This document shows positions 51,255 through 60,236 of a DNA stretch of 64,000 bases, in pieces; positions within the stretch are counted from its first letter, which is position 1, and the number at the start of each line of letters is the position of its first letter. Below the pieces are notes generated by a model, which saw nothing but the letters and a program-made list of their open reading frames with translations, did no database searches and had not been told where the DNA came from. The stretch lies in the NCBI GenBank assembly GCA_031551255.1, contig JAVBNW010000045.1, forward strand, positions 1 to 64,000, written 5' to 3'. This stretch comes from JAVBNW01 sp031551255. Its GTDB lineage: Bacteria > Bacillota > Clostridia > Christensenellales > UBA1750. The position numbers were made by a program, and so were the translations under genes.

Positions 51255-52121
51255 TTAGGGAAACCGGACATCGTCCCCCGTATTCCAAATCGCCAGAGAG
51301 CCTTCCGGAAGGCGCTTTTTGACGGCGCTCAGCGCCTCGGGGGCCATATCCGCGCCGAAGCATCGCCGCGCGAGCACATGGGCGGCGGCAAGTGTCGTGC
51401 CCGAGCCCGCGAAAGGATCCAAGACCCAATCACCTTCTTCGCTGGAGGCGAGCAGGATGCGCTCGAGCAGTTTAAGCGGCTTTTGCGTAGGGTAGCCGGT
51501 GCGCTCCGGGTCGCGCTGCTGCAGATGGGAAATGTCCGTCCATACATCTCCGGGCGGCACGAGATCGTCGTCGTAGTAGCGGTATTCCTTTCCTGCCGAG
51601 CGCATGGAGGAAAATGTTCGACCTTGCTCATCCATGCCCCTGCGCATGTGGTTATTTCTAGCCAACGCGCGCACGGTGGAAACCTTCTCGGGCCGAAAAA
51701 GCGCCTTTCGACCTTTGCGGTAGAGAAAAATCGAATCGTGCTTGCGGCTGTAATGCGCCTTTGCTCGCCCGCCGCTTTGGTAAGCCCAAATGATTTCGTT
51801 CATGAAGTGATCCTCGCCGAAAACTTCGTCGAGCAAAAGGCGCGCGTGCGCGCTTACGCGGTGGTCGACGTGAAGATAGGCGCTCCCATCGACCGTCAAC
51901 GCATCGCGGCACAGGGAAAGTGTTTCCCTCATCAGAGCGAGCCATTCCTCGCGCGAAAGCGAATCGTTATACGCGCCGAAGTCCTTGCCGGTGAGGAAAG
52001 GGGGGTCTAGGTATGCGGCGCGTGCGCGGTGCTCGCCCATGAGAAAGAGCCTGAGCCCATCTCGCGCGTCGCCCACGTGCCATGCGTGCCGAGGCTCGTC
52101 GCGCGCTTTTGCGGCCTGCAA
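51255..52121 (-). CDS. DNA N6-adenine/N4-cytosine methyltransferase, orphan
   Basis: A 288-residue type II-like modification enzyme. Motif IV (AAYLDPPFLTG) comes before motif I (VLDPFAGSGTTLAAA), the order of beta-class DNA methyltransferases. TGYPTQKPLKLLERI is also typical. A long frame extends upstream inside the MFS gene, but TTG 52121 is the likely start: it has GGAGGGA at the right distance and lies two bases after the MFS stop. No restriction enzyme or specificity subunit is adjacent, so it is a solitary methyltransferase with unknown target site. Confidence 0.85.
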   Translation of the reverse strand: MQAAKARDEPRHAWHVGDARDGLRLFLMGEHRARAAYLDPPFLTGKDFGAYNDSLSREEWLALMRETLSLCRDALTVDGSAYLHVDHRVSAHARLLLDEVFGEDHFMNEIIWAYQSGGRAKAHYSRKHDSIFLYRKGRKALFRPEKVSTVRALARNNHMRRGMDEQGRTFSSMRSAGKEYRYYDDDLVPPGDVWTDISHLQQRDPERTGYPTQKPLKLLERILLASSEEGDWVLDPFAGSGTTLAAAHVLARRCFGADMAPEALSAVKKRLPEGSLAIWNTGDDVRFP

Positions 52122-52123
52122 AG

Positions 52124-53416
52124 CTATCCCTCCTGCACGGAGCCGGATGTAAGCTGCGCCGTGCGGGTTTGGCGCACATAGCCGGCGCAGTAAACGGTTC
52201 CCGCGATGCCCAGCACGCCCACGAGCACAAACAGCGGCAAAAACGAAAGCTCCTGCGCGATAAGCCCGGCGAAGTACGGCAGGGCGGTAAACGGCAGCAG
52301 CGTCAAGTTTTGTAGCACAATGTACGCGGGGAAATGCTCTTTTGGAACGCGGTCGAAGATGGAGTTGGTAAAACCCATGTAGGACACCGCTTGCGAGCTG
52401 CCAATGAAGATCATGAACGCGACGGGCCAAAAGGGCGGAATGCTGCCGTTTAAAAAGTATAGTGCGACGCCCAGCGCCCCTACCAGCACGGTGGGGATGT
52501 TGGATAGAAGCATCGTCTTAGGGTTGCCGATCAGGCGGTTGAGCGTGCCCCAAAAAAGCCCGCCCGCCAGCTGCCCTGCGATTTGTATGTAGATCATGGT
52601 GCTGACCTGCGTCGGGGAGAGCCCCATCTCGCGCTTGCCGAACAACAAGAGCAGCGTCGTGGCCATGATGCCGCCGTTGAAGAGCAAGCGGCCGTACATG
52701 ATGTGCCGAAAATCCCTGCTCGCCTTCCACAACACGAAAAAGTTGCCGACGTAGCGGCTGAACGAGCGCGGCGGGGGGGCATCCACCGGAGATGCGGGCG
52801 GCGCGTCCTTAAGCATGCGCAGCACCAACGCGTTGACGGTGAATACGGCTGCACAACAGCCGAAGATCAGCGCATAGCGAAGGTTGGGCGGCAATGGAGA
52901 ATCCATCGCGAATTTGATGATCGAGGCGGACATCAGGCCTACCAGGGCGGATACAAACTGTTGAAAGCCTTGGATCATGCCCCTATCCCGGCTCTGAATC
53001 GTGTTGGCGTTGAGCGAGAACCAGCATAGGCCCATAAAGCCGTCGGCGAAGAAGAATAGGGTATGCATCGCAATGAACCATAAGACCATAGGCGTTCCGC
53101 CCACGCCCAGCAGCAAGAACGGCAGCACGAACCAAAAGGGAATTCTGCACAGCACCGCCCATTTGCGAAACACCGCCCCGTTGTCGCTAACCCTGTGCAT
53201 GTGCATGCCCATCACAAACATGCCGATGTTCAGCGCCGCCTGCTTAAGCGTGGTGGCCAGCCCGGCCAGCTGCATGGAGCCCGTATATTCGTTGATGAAT
53301 ACCGATACGACCGTCGTAGGTTCGATAAAGGCGAGCGCCATCCAAAAGAGCGATCCTTCGCCGATCATTAAAAAAAAGTTGCGTCGGCTGAGCTTTTGCC
53401 TGTCTTCGGGCGTCAT
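52124..53416 (-). CDS. MFS transporter
   Basis: A 430-residue membrane protein with about 12 helices, of the major facilitator superfamily. Cytoplasmic-loop residues after TM2 (MHRVSDNGAVFRKWAVLC) fit motif A only loosely. The substrate is unknown. ATG 53416 follows GAGGTG. The DNA methyltransferase starts two bases after its stop, so the two are co-transcribed despite unrelated roles. Confidence 0.87.
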   Translation of the reverse strand: MTPEDRQKLSRRNFFLMIGEGSLFWMALAFIEPTTVVSVFINEYTGSMQLAGLATTLKQAALNIGMFVMGMHMHRVSDNGAVFRKWAVLCRIPFWFVLPFLLLGVGGTPMVLWFIAMHTLFFFADGFMGLCWFSLNANTIQSRDRGMIQGFQQFVSALVGLMSASIIKFAMDSPLPPNLRYALIFGCCAAVFTVNALVLRMLKDAPPASPVDAPPPRSFSRYVGNFFVLWKASRDFRHIMYGRLLFNGGIMATTLLLLFGKREMGLSPTQVSTMIYIQIAGQLAGGLFWGTLNRLIGNPKTMLLSNIPTVLVGALGVALYFLNGSIPPFWPVAFMIFIGSSQAVSYMGFTNSIFDRVPKEHFPAYIVLQNLTLLPFTALPYFAGLIAQELSFLPLFVLVGVLGIAGTVYCAGYVRQTRTAQLTSGSVQEG

Positions 53417-53662
53417 ACGGCACCTCGTCGTCTGTTTTTGCGCATATTGTCGGGTACGGAACGCTGGAGCTGTCGGCACAAGCGTGAACCGCCGTCTTTT
53501 CGACCGCTTCTCGCGCCCGGCTTTGCCGCCGCCGATCCCATCGGCAGGGCGCGTCGCCTGCGGCGACGCCGAAAAGCTTCTATAAAAGCCGCAAAGGCGC
53601 CCCTGTCGCGGCACAAGGCTTCGCCTTAAGGTTCTTTTCGGGCCGAGAAAAGCAGCGGCCGC

Positions 53663-54181
53663 CTACCGCCCGGCAAAGGTTTTGAGCATCTTTGCGTGCT
53701 CGTCGATGAGCCTCGACAGCCACATAAGGTAATCCCTCTGCGTGGGGTCGCTCCACAAAAGCGCGAATGCTTTGCCCACGGCATCGACAAATGCCGGATC
53801 GAGGCCGTGCACGCCCGATTCGGCAAGGGGGCATAGAAAGCGCGCCCGGGCATCCATCCGCACCTGTATAGCCCCGGAGCGGGCTTTGGGCGCGAGTGGA
53901 AAAATACGGCAGGCGAACGGACGCTTTGCGCGGGGGCAAGAGCCGCTGCACAGCATCAGCGGAACCGAGCGGCCCAGCCGCATGGCGGAGGAAGGGGTGA
54001 TGCGCATCCACGAGGCGTCCTCGGGCGCGTACAGCGCGTCCTCGCCGGGGAACAGCAGCATGCCCAGCTCTTCGTCTCCGTCATCGCGGCAGCAAGCGGC
54101 GGCGCAATGCTCGCCGCAATCGTGCCGAAGCGGAGTGGTTTCGGTGAGGAGATCGCGGGCGGCGTTTATGGTATCGTACAT
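53663..54181 (-). CDS. YkgJ-family cysteine-cluster protein
   Basis: A 172-residue protein with the CxxxCxxxCC cluster (DCGEHCAAACCRDDG) and further cysteines in CSGSCPRAKRPFACRIFPL. Members chelate zinc or iron. ATG 54181 is spaced correctly from AGGGGG, while ATG 54187 is too close. The function is unknown. It has its own promoter. Confidence 0.8.
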   Translation of the reverse strand: MYDTINAARDLLTETTPLRHDCGEHCAAACCRDDGDEELGMLLFPGEDALYAPEDASWMRITPSSAMRLGRSVPLMLCSGSCPRAKRPFACRIFPLAPKARSGAIQVRMDARARFLCPLAESGVHGLDPAFVDAVGKAFALLWSDPTQRDYLMWLSRLIDEHAKMLKTFAGR

Positions 54182-54199
54182 CGTCATTCCCCCTATTGC

Positions 54200-54228
54200 A
54201 GTATAGCGAAGGTGGGCGGGATTGTAAA
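54200..54228 (-). promoter_or_regulatory. promoter of the YkgJ-family gene
   Basis: On the minus strand TTTACA (54228-54223), 17 bases, TATACT (54205-54200), 19 bases before the start codon. Confidence 0.65.
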
Positions 54229-54329
54229 TCGAAGTCCTGCGGATTGCCTAGGATCTTAATATTGATAGCGGTGGAAGCGCCGCGCCGTTTCTGGTATTGT
54301 AATCAAAATACGATATGGCGGGGGTCGGC

Positions 54330-54929
54330 ATGGCGGAGCACTACTTTACCCCAAGCCCCACTTCCGAGGGCGGCGAGCGAGAAGTGACCTTTTCTTATCG
54401 CGGCAAGGAGCTTGTGTTTAGCACCGGCGCGGGCACGTTTTCCCGCGATAGGCTCGATCCGGGCAGCGAGCTTTTGCTCAAGGCCGTGGGCGAAATCTCC
54501 GGCCTGTGCGCGGATATCGGTTGCGGCTGGGGCGCGATCGGTCTTTCGCTGGCGGCGGCCAACCCGCAAGCCCGGCTTGTGCTTACGGATATCAACGAGC
54601 GCGCGGCGTCGCTCGCGCGGGAAAACGCGCGGCGCAACGGCATCGTCAACGCGGATGTCTTGGTAGCGGACGGCCTTTTGGGGGTGCAGGGGCCGCTTGC
54701 GTGGGCGGTGACCAACCCGCCCGTGCGCGCGGGCAAGGCGGCGGTCTTTTCCTTTTTTGAACAGGCCTTCGAAAGGCTTGGGCCTGGAGGGACTTTCATA
54801 GTTGTGCTGCGCAAGCAGCAGGGAGCGCCTTCGGCTAAAAAGCGGCTTGCGGAATTGTTCGGCAATTGTGAAACCATCGCGCGCGGGGCGGGGTATCACG
54901 TGCTCCGATCCGTCAAAGGAGGGGCATAG
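54330..54929 (+). CDS. RsmC-like class I methyltransferase
   Basis: A 199-residue methyltransferase. Motif I is LCADIGCGWGAIGLSLAA; the substrate motif NPPVRAG corresponds to NPPxH/Y of N-methyltransferases, with Val at position 4. The architecture matches the catalytic half of RsmC (16S rRNA m2G1207). An rRNA target is the likeliest guess. ATG 54330 (MAEHYF) is preferred to ATG 54315 because only it has a GGGGGT upstream. The next gene begins after one base. Confidence 0.84.
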   Translation: MAEHYFTPSPTSEGGEREVTFSYRGKELVFSTGAGTFSRDRLDPGSELLLKAVGEISGLCADIGCGWGAIGLSLAAANPQARLVLTDINERAASLARENARRNGIVNADVLVADGLLGVQGPLAWAVTNPPVRAGKAAVFSFFEQAFERLGPGGTFIVVLRKQQGAPSAKKRLAELFGNCETIARGAGYHVLRSVKGGA

Positions 54930-54930
54930 C

Positions 54931-56190
54931 GTGAAGCTGATCTACGCGACGCATAACCCCGCCAAGCTCACGTGGCTTGGAGAAAGACTCAAAGGCCTGC
55001 CGTTTGCAATCGAAGGGCTGGCGGGGCATCCTGAAGTGCCGGAAGTGGATGAGAGCGGCCAGGATCCCTTGGAGAACGCGCAGCTGAAGGCGCGCGCCGC
55101 GCATAAGGCCTTGGGTCGGCCGGTAGTGGCGGCGGATTCGGGGCTGTACATCGACGGCCTTTCCGATGCCCGGCAGCCGGGCGTGCACATTCGGCGCGTG
55201 GGCGGGCGGCGGCTGAGCGACGACGAAATGATCGCGCACTACGCCGGCATCGCAAAAAGCATGGGCGGACGCGCTACGGCGCGCTACCGAAACGGGATCT
55301 GTGTGATTTTAGGGCCGGGCAGGATGGTTACGACCATGGCCGACGAGATCGGCTCCGCGCCGTTTTACCTGGTAGACGTTCCGCATCCCGCTGTGGAGGA
55401 GGGCTTTCCGTTGGACAGCCTTTCGGTAGACATCGATTCCGGAAAATACTACAACGACGTTCCCATGCGAATCGATCGATTTCAAGAGCGACGCAACCGC
55501 GCCTACCGGGATTTTTTTTGCCGGGCGCTGGCCGGCCTTGCGGAGGCGCAGCTTATAGGCGCGCTTGCGTGCGCGCAAAAGTACATGCAGGCCGATGCTT
55601 CCGGGCACGACGTCCACCACGCGATGCGGGTGTGGCGCACGGCGCTGCGCATCGCGTATGCCGAACCTGAGGCCGACCTTGTGGTCGTGTCCCTGGCCGC
55701 AATCTTGCACGATATCGACGACGGCAAGCTGACCGGCACGGGCCTTAGGGGGGATACGACCCGCGCGCGGGCGTTTCTTAAAGATGAGGGATACCCGCAG
55801 GAGACGGCGGATGCCGTATGCGCGGCCATCGCAACGGTGTCCTATAAGGGCGCGGGGGTGGAGACGCCGGTTTCCTCGCCCGAGGGGGCGGTCGTGCAGG
55901 ATGCGGATAGGCTGGACGCGCTGGGCGCGATCGGCGCCGCGCGCACGTTTGCCTACGGCGGCACGCGCGGCAGGGCCATACACGAACCGGGCGCAGCACC
56001 CGGCGCGCACGGGAGCGAGGCCGAGTATTTCGCGGCAAGCGGCTCTTCGATCCACCACTTTTACGAAAAGCTCTTGTTGATCGGGGACCGCATGCAAACC
56101 CCGGCGGGGCGCGCCCTAGCCAAGGGGCGGCACGAGTTTCTCGAAGAATATCTTAGGCGCTTCCTCGCAGAATGGGAGGGAGAGCTGTGA
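54931..56190 (+). CDS. fusion of RdgB/Ham1-like pyrophosphatase and HD phosphohydrolase
   Basis: A 419-residue two-domain protein. Residues 1-190 match RdgB/Ham1 non-canonical purine NTP pyrophosphatase (IYATHNPAKLTWLGERL, VPEVDESGQDPLENA, ADSGLYIDGL), which removes dITP and XTP. Residues 205-419 are an HD-domain phosphohydrolase (GHDVHHAMRVWRTA, AILHDIDDGK; His226/Asp227, His260/Asp261). I know the domains as separate proteins; the fusion suggests sequential nucleotide clean-up. The frame is continuous. GTG 54931 follows AAGGAGGGG. Its TGA overlaps the next gene's GTG. Confidence 0.85.
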   Translation: MKLIYATHNPAKLTWLGERLKGLPFAIEGLAGHPEVPEVDESGQDPLENAQLKARAAHKALGRPVVAADSGLYIDGLSDARQPGVHIRRVGGRRLSDDEMIAHYAGIAKSMGGRATARYRNGICVILGPGRMVTTMADEIGSAPFYLVDVPHPAVEEGFPLDSLSVDIDSGKYYNDVPMRIDRFQERRNRAYRDFFCRALAGLAEAQLIGALACAQKYMQADASGHDVHHAMRVWRTALRIAYAEPEADLVVVSLAAILHDIDDGKLTGTGLRGDTTRARAFLKDEGYPQETADAVCAAIATVSYKGAGVETPVSSPEGAVVQDADRLDALGAIGAARTFAYGGTRGRAIHEPGAAPGAHGSEAEYFAASGSSIHHFYEKLLLIGDRMQTPAGRALAKGRHEFLEEYLRRFLAEWEGEL

Positions 56191-56924
56191 GGATCGACGT
56201 CGAAAAATACCAGGCCTCGGTTGCCGCGCCGTGGGGCAAGCTGTTTTACCGCGCGCTGTGGGCACAGCTGCCGGGTGTTCCGGGTGACGTGCTGGACTTT
56301 GGCAGCGGGCTGGGCGTTACCGCCGATCACCTTGCGAAGGCGCGCGCGGTCGTCGCCGTAGAACCCGACGAGGGCATGCGCAGGCGCCGCGTGTGCGAAA
56401 ACGGATACGAACAGCGCTCCGGAGGCCTTGAGCAGTTCGCTGGGCTGAAGGGGCGCTTTGGCCTCGCGCTATGCCACAACGTGCTTGAATATGCGCTTGA
56501 CCCGGATGCGATCCTCGTCGCCATCGCCGCCTGCGTGCGGCCGAGAGGCTACGTGTCGGTCGTCAAGCACAATGCGAGGGGCAAGGTTTTGCAGGCGGCG
56601 GCGTTTGAGAGCGACCCGCGCAAGGCCCTTGCGCTGTATCGCGGCGAAACTGCCTATGCGGCCTCCATGGGGGCGGAGATCGGCGCTTATGAGGACGATT
56701 GGCTGATCGGGCGCATGAGTGCGCTCGGCTTTGAACATGAAAAAACGCTCGGCCTGCGCAGCCTCTTCGCGTTGGGCCCAAACGACGCGAAGTACGCCCC
56801 GCAGTGGCAACAGGACATGTTTTTGCTCGAGCGCGAGGTGCAGGAAGATCCCGCGTTTCTCGCGATCGCCTATTTCCACCATCTGCTTTTTAAAAAAGAA
56901 GAAAAATCCTCCGGCGGGGGTTGA
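56187..56924 (+). CDS. SAM-dependent methyltransferase
   Basis: A 245-residue class I methyltransferase (VLDFGSGLGVTADHL, VAVEPDEGM, LCHNVLEYALDPDAI, YVSVVKHN). The layout resembles tRNA-modifying CmoM/SmtA-like enzymes, but the substrate is not certain. GTG 56187 has GGGAGGGAG upstream, and its first bases overlap the fusion gene's stop. The tRNA promoter overlaps its last codons. Confidence 0.82.
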   Translation: MRIDVEKYQASVAAPWGKLFYRALWAQLPGVPGDVLDFGSGLGVTADHLAKARAVVAVEPDEGMRRRRVCENGYEQRSGGLEQFAGLKGRFGLALCHNVLEYALDPDAILVAIAACVRPRGYVSVVKHNARGKVLQAAAFESDPRKALALYRGETAYAASMGAEIGAYEDDWLIGRMSALGFEHEKTLGLRSLFALGPNDAKYAPQWQQDMFLLEREVQEDPAFLAIAYFHHLLFKKEEKSSGGG

Positions 56925-56949
56925 CATGCCCGCGCATCTTCTGTAAAAT
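56921..56949 (+). promoter_or_regulatory. promoter of the tRNA pair
   Basis: TTGACA at 56921-56926, 17 bases, TAAAAT at 56944-56949, 26 bases before tRNA-Gln. Confidence 0.88.
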
Positions 56950-56975
56950 ACTTGTTGCCGCTGCTTGCGGCATGC

Positions 56976-57049
56976 AGCGGGATGGTGTAACGGCAGCACC
57001 TACGACTCTGACTCGTATTGTCTAGGTTCAAATCCTAGTCCCGCTGCCA
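56976..57049 (+). tRNA. tRNA-Gln (anticodon CUG)
   Basis: A 74-base cloverleaf. Acceptor AGCGGGA pairs with TCCCGCT and CCA is encoded. The anticodon stem is TACGA/TCGTA with loop CTCTGAC, giving anticodon CUG. The T loop TTCAAAT is normal. Confidence 0.95.
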
Positions 57050-57053
57050 ACGT

Positions 57054-57128
57054 GCCTCCATGGTCTAGCGGTTAGGACGCCGCCCTCTCACGGCGGTAAC
57101 ATGGGTTCGAGTCCCATTGGAGGTGCCA
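57054..57128 (+). tRNA. tRNA-Glu (anticodon CUC)
   Basis: A 75-base cloverleaf. Acceptor GCCTCCA pairs with TGGAGGT (one G-U) and CCA is encoded. The anticodon stem CCGCC/GGCGG has loop CTCTCAC, giving CUC. T loop TTCGAGT. It lies four bases behind tRNA-Gln on the same transcript. Confidence 0.95.
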
Positions 57129-57152
57129 TGCGTCGGGGCGCAATGTGCTCCG

Positions 57153-57187
57153 AAAACCCACCATACTGCGGTATGGTGGGTTTTTTT
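57153..57187 (+). terminator. terminator of the tRNA unit
   Basis: AAAACCCACCATAC and GTATGGTGGGTTTT pair over 14 bp around TGCG, with a run of seven T. Confidence 0.95.
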
Positions 57188-57214
57188 GCGCTTCATTGTC
57201 TGCTTCGGCGTCCC

Positions 57215-57356
57215 CCAATCCTCAAAAGCGCCGCGGTGCTTTTGAGGAAGAGGAGGAGCGACGGAGTGAACGAGCTTTCGTGCCGCAGCGCGGAAGCGAG
57301 CGATGCGTAGTCCGCGACGACGAGAAACTGCGGTTTCTTTGGGTTAGGAAGAACGG
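57215..57356 (+). repeat. hairpin repeat region with a partial CCCAAAGAAAC copy
   Basis: The left part has a CTCAAAAGC...GCTTTTGAG stem (57221-57246). The right part (about 57328-57356) reads GAGAAACTGCGGTTTCTTTG then GGTTAGGAAGAACG, similar to 48115-48150. It sits between the tRNA terminator and the DUF3795 gene. Confidence 0.55.
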
Positions 57357-57430
57357 GGAACGCGTGCCCCTATTTCTTGCTTCGCCCGCTATGCCTGCCA
57401 TGTGCTATAATGGCTCAAGGAGGGGCTTCC

Positions 57431-57883
57431 ATGAGAGATGAGATCCTTGCGCGCGTCGCTCCCTGCGGGCTTGTCTGCGGAACCTGCATGGGCTTTCAGG
57501 GCGGGCCTATTCAGGCCTCGGCCGAATCGCTTATGCGCCATCTGGACGGCGTGGCGGAATATATCGAAATGCACATTCCGCAAGATAAAGCGCGCTTTGA
57601 TGCGTTCTTGCCCACGCTCCAATTCTATGCCGGCCGCGATTGCGGGGGTTGTAGGAGCGGCTCCAACCGATGCCGGCTTGTGAATTGCGCCATACGCGAA
57701 TGCACTTGCGCAAAGGACATCGACTTTTGTGCCGATTGCGACGAGTTTCCATGCGATAAAGTACACTTGAACGATTCGTTTATGCGGTACTGGCGCGCTG
57801 TTCATCGAGATATCCGAGAAAATGGCATCGAGGCCTTTTATGGCCGCATGAAGGACCGTCCGCACTATGAGCGGTTTAAGTAA
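57431..57883 (+). CDS. DUF3795 cysteine-rich protein
   Basis: A 150-residue protein with several CxxC-type clusters (CGLVCGTCMGF, CGGCRSGSNRCRLVNC, CADCDEFPC). The pattern matches DUF3795, a family of unknown function presumed to bind metal. AAGGAGGGG precedes the ATG. Confidence 0.82.
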   Translation: MRDEILARVAPCGLVCGTCMGFQGGPIQASAESLMRHLDGVAEYIEMHIPQDKARFDAFLPTLQFYAGRDCGGCRSGSNRCRLVNCAIRECTCAKDIDFCADCDEFPCDKVHLNDSFMRYWRAVHRDIRENGIEAFYGRMKDRPHYERFK

Positions 57884-57919
57884 ACAGAGTATCCGGGCAA
57901 TTCATGGGGGAGGAGCGCT

Positions 57920-58645
57920 ATGAGCGAGAAAAAACCCGCGAAGGCATTTATCAGAGGCGCCGCAATTACCTTGTCGCTTCTTGTGATTTTGCTCGGAGCC
58001 TTTTTTATCTATACGCAGGATTATTACAGGGCGGATGACGCCGTTGCCGCGGCATCCCTTCCCGAAGGGGTGGTTTCGGTCGAGCGCCTGGGCGATCTGA
58101 CGGTCGTAACGCCGCTTGCCCCCGGCGAAAACGGCTTTATTTTTTACCCGGGCGGCAAGGTGGAGGAGAGCGCATACCTTCCGTTGCTCGAAAAGCTTGC
58201 GAGCAACGGCATTACGTGCGTGCTCGTCAAAATGCCCTTTCGTTTGGCGGTGTTCGGAGTCAACAGGGCGGATGAGGCCAGAGATAAACTTGCGCAAGTA
58301 AAGCGCTGGTACATCGGCGGGCATTCGCTGGGAGGCGCCATGGCGGGCGCGTATGCGAGCGGGCGCGAACAGGAGCTTTGCGGGCTTATCCTGCTGGCCT
58401 CCTATCCGGCGAAGGAAGTGAATCTGCCCGCTATCGCTCTGTACGGCAGCGAAGACGGCGTGCTCAAGCGCGAAAAGCTTGGGGGCGTTGAAAATTTCAT
58501 CGAGATACCCGGCGGCAACCACGCGAACTTTGGCAACTACGGTCAGCAGGCCGGAGACGGCGTCGCCACGATTTCCAGGGAAGAGCAGCAAGATATTTGC
58601 GTTGATGCGATCTTGGAATTTATGGAAGAAAGCGCTGGTGTGTAG
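57920..58645 (+). CDS. membrane-anchored alpha/beta hydrolase
   Basis: A 241-residue protein with one N-terminal membrane helix (residues 12-33) and an extracytoplasmic alpha/beta-hydrolase domain. The nucleophile is in YIGGHSLGGAMAG, the acid in YGSEDGVL and the His in GGNHANFGNY. Such proteins hydrolyse unknown small esters or lipids at the cell surface. GGGGAGG precedes the ATG. Confidence 0.85.
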   Translation: MSEKKPAKAFIRGAAITLSLLVILLGAFFIYTQDYYRADDAVAAASLPEGVVSVERLGDLTVVTPLAPGENGFIFYPGGKVEESAYLPLLEKLASNGITCVLVKMPFRLAVFGVNRADEARDKLAQVKRWYIGGHSLGGAMAGAYASGREQELCGLILLASYPAKEVNLPAIALYGSEDGVLKREKLGGVENFIEIPGGNHANFGNYGQQAGDGVATISREEQQDICVDAILEFMEESAGV

Positions 58646-58690
58646 CCCTCGTCATGCTAGCCGCGAAAGAACAAATCCGGAGGTGTTTTC

Positions 58691-59251
58691 ATGGCGCAGG
58701 ATATGATGTTTGCCGATCGCGCGTCGTTTCGGCAATGGCTTTTCGAGAATTGTCCGTCGGGAGAGGGTGTTTGGCTGGTTTTTGGCAAGCCGGGCGGCCC
58801 CAAGACGGTCTCGCCGGGCGACGCTCTGGAGGAGGCGCTGTGCTTTGGCTGGATCGACGGCCAAATTCGCAGCATCGACGACGCGAGCTATGCGAAATAT
58901 TTCGCGCAGCGCCGCGTGAAATCCGAGTGGTCCGCTAAAAACATCGCGTTGGTGGAAAAGCTGGAGGCGGCCGGAAAGATGACGGAATTCGGGCGCGCAA
59001 AGGTGGAGGAAGCCAAGCGCGAGGGCCGCTATCAGCCCAAAGAACGCCTTGAGATTACCAAGGAGCACGTCGACGAATTTGCAGAGAAGATCAAAGGGTT
59101 CGATGCCGCCTATGCCAATTTTATGGCGATGTCCCCGTCCGTACAGCGCACGTATACCGGCTATTCTCTCGACACGAAATCCGACGAGGCCGCCAAGAGG
59201 CGCCTGGAGAAAATTGTGGACAGGCTGAATCGAAATTTGAAGCCCATGTAG
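58691..59251 (+). CDS. YdeI/OmdA-type protein
   Basis: A 186-residue soluble protein. N-terminal block GVWLVFGKPGGPK, then the conserved EEALCFGWIDGQIRSIDD and FAQRRVKSEWSAKN, then a helical C-terminus. This is the YdeI/OmpD-associated family, widespread and uncharacterised. GGAGG precedes the ATG. It is followed 34 bases on by a phosphotransferase. Confidence 0.85.
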   Translation: MAQDMMFADRASFRQWLFENCPSGEGVWLVFGKPGGPKTVSPGDALEEALCFGWIDGQIRSIDDASYAKYFAQRRVKSEWSAKNIALVEKLEAAGKMTEFGRAKVEEAKREGRYQPKERLEITKEHVDEFAEKIKGFDAAYANFMAMSPSVQRTYTGYSLDTKSDEAAKRRLEKIVDRLNRNLKPM

Positions 59252-59285
59252 CGATTGCAGCCGGGAGGTAAATGAGGAGGCGGAG

Positions 59286-60236
59286 ATGAAGCCGGAGGAA
59301 AAAATTGCTTCGCGGATATGCGAGCGGCACGGCCTTGCGTTTGAAAGCGCGGTTCGCGCGGGCGGTTGGACCAACGCCGTGTGGCTTTGCGGCGATGTAG
59401 TGCTGCGCCTGGCGACGAAGCCCGGTACGGACAGGATTCGCCGCGAGGTCGAGTTGTCTGGGAGCCTGCCGCCCGCCGTAGGCTATCCCGCCCCTGTGTG
59501 TACCGGCATCGAGCAAGGGCATGAATGGAGCCTGTCAAAGAGAATCCCCGGGGTAAATCTCAGCGAAGCGTGGCCAGGGCTATCTTGGGCGCAGCGGGCC
59601 GACGCCGTCGGGCAAATAGCGCAGATGATGCGGGCGGTGCACGCGGTGGATATCGGCGCGGCGGGCCATCTAGTCTCCGACAGGCCGTGGTATAGCTCTT
59701 TGGACAAAGAAGAGACGGCGGGCCGCGTCGAAGGCTATGTTGGCAGGCAAGTTCTCACGCACGCGCAGGGCGCCGCATTGCGAGGTCGCTTGGAGGTGTT
59801 CTGGGAAGCCCTTTCGGCATCGAGGGTCGTGCTGAATCACGGGGATATCACCAGGGACAACATCCTGTGGAACGAAGAAAAGGTTGCGGCCTTTATCGAT
59901 TTTGAGCATGCGCTGCTCGCGCCGCCGCAGGTCGACGTGCATTCTCTATTCAACTTGGCATTTTTTGACGACGAGGGCACGTTGTTTTCGGGCGAAGGCG
60001 ATCAGGCCGCCTTTGAGCAGTATAGAAAGGCGGCGGCCGCCATCGTCTCCTCGTTTTTAGGCGGCGCGCAAGACGGGGAGCTGCTGTGGGGTTATGCGCT
60101 TCTTTATCAGTTGATATTTCTCGATTTTTGGCTCGAAAACCCGGAGGGGGAGCTTGCGGAACTCGCGTCGTACCGCAAGCTTCTTTCCCTGATCGACGAT
60201 CCGCAGAGCTATTTTGGAGCGGCCATGGGTACTTAG
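59286..60236 (+). CDS. aminoglycoside-phosphotransferase-fold kinase
   Basis: A 316-residue APH-fold protein. The catalytic loop is VVLNHGDITRDNILWN and the metal site AAFIDFEHALLAPP. N-terminal ATP lobe VRAGGWTNAVWL. The target could be an antibiotic or a metabolite such as a sugar or choline. It is distinct from the APH(6)-like protein at 14730. GAGGAGG precedes the ATG. Its stop overlaps the truncated end of the MATE remnant. Confidence 0.82.
   Translation: MKPEEKIASRICERHGLAFESAVRAGGWTNAVWLCGDVVLRLATKPGTDRIRREVELSGSLPPAVGYPAPVCTGIEQGHEWSLSKRIPGVNLSEAWPGLSWAQRADAVGQIAQMMRAVHAVDIGAAGHLVSDRPWYSSLDKEETAGRVEGYVGRQVLTHAQGAALRGRLEVFWEALSASRVVLNHGDITRDNILWNEEKVAAFIDFEHALLAPPQVDVHSLFNLAFFDDEGTLFSGEGDQAAFEQYRKAAAAIVSSFLGGAQDGELLWGYALLYQLIFLDFWLENPEGELAELASYRKLLSLIDDPQSYFGAAMGT

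Noticed and set aside
52122..52430. N-terminal extension of the DNA methyltransferase inside the MFS gene
   Set aside because: Arginine-rich sequence typical of an out-of-frame reading; motif spacing is normal from TTG 52121.
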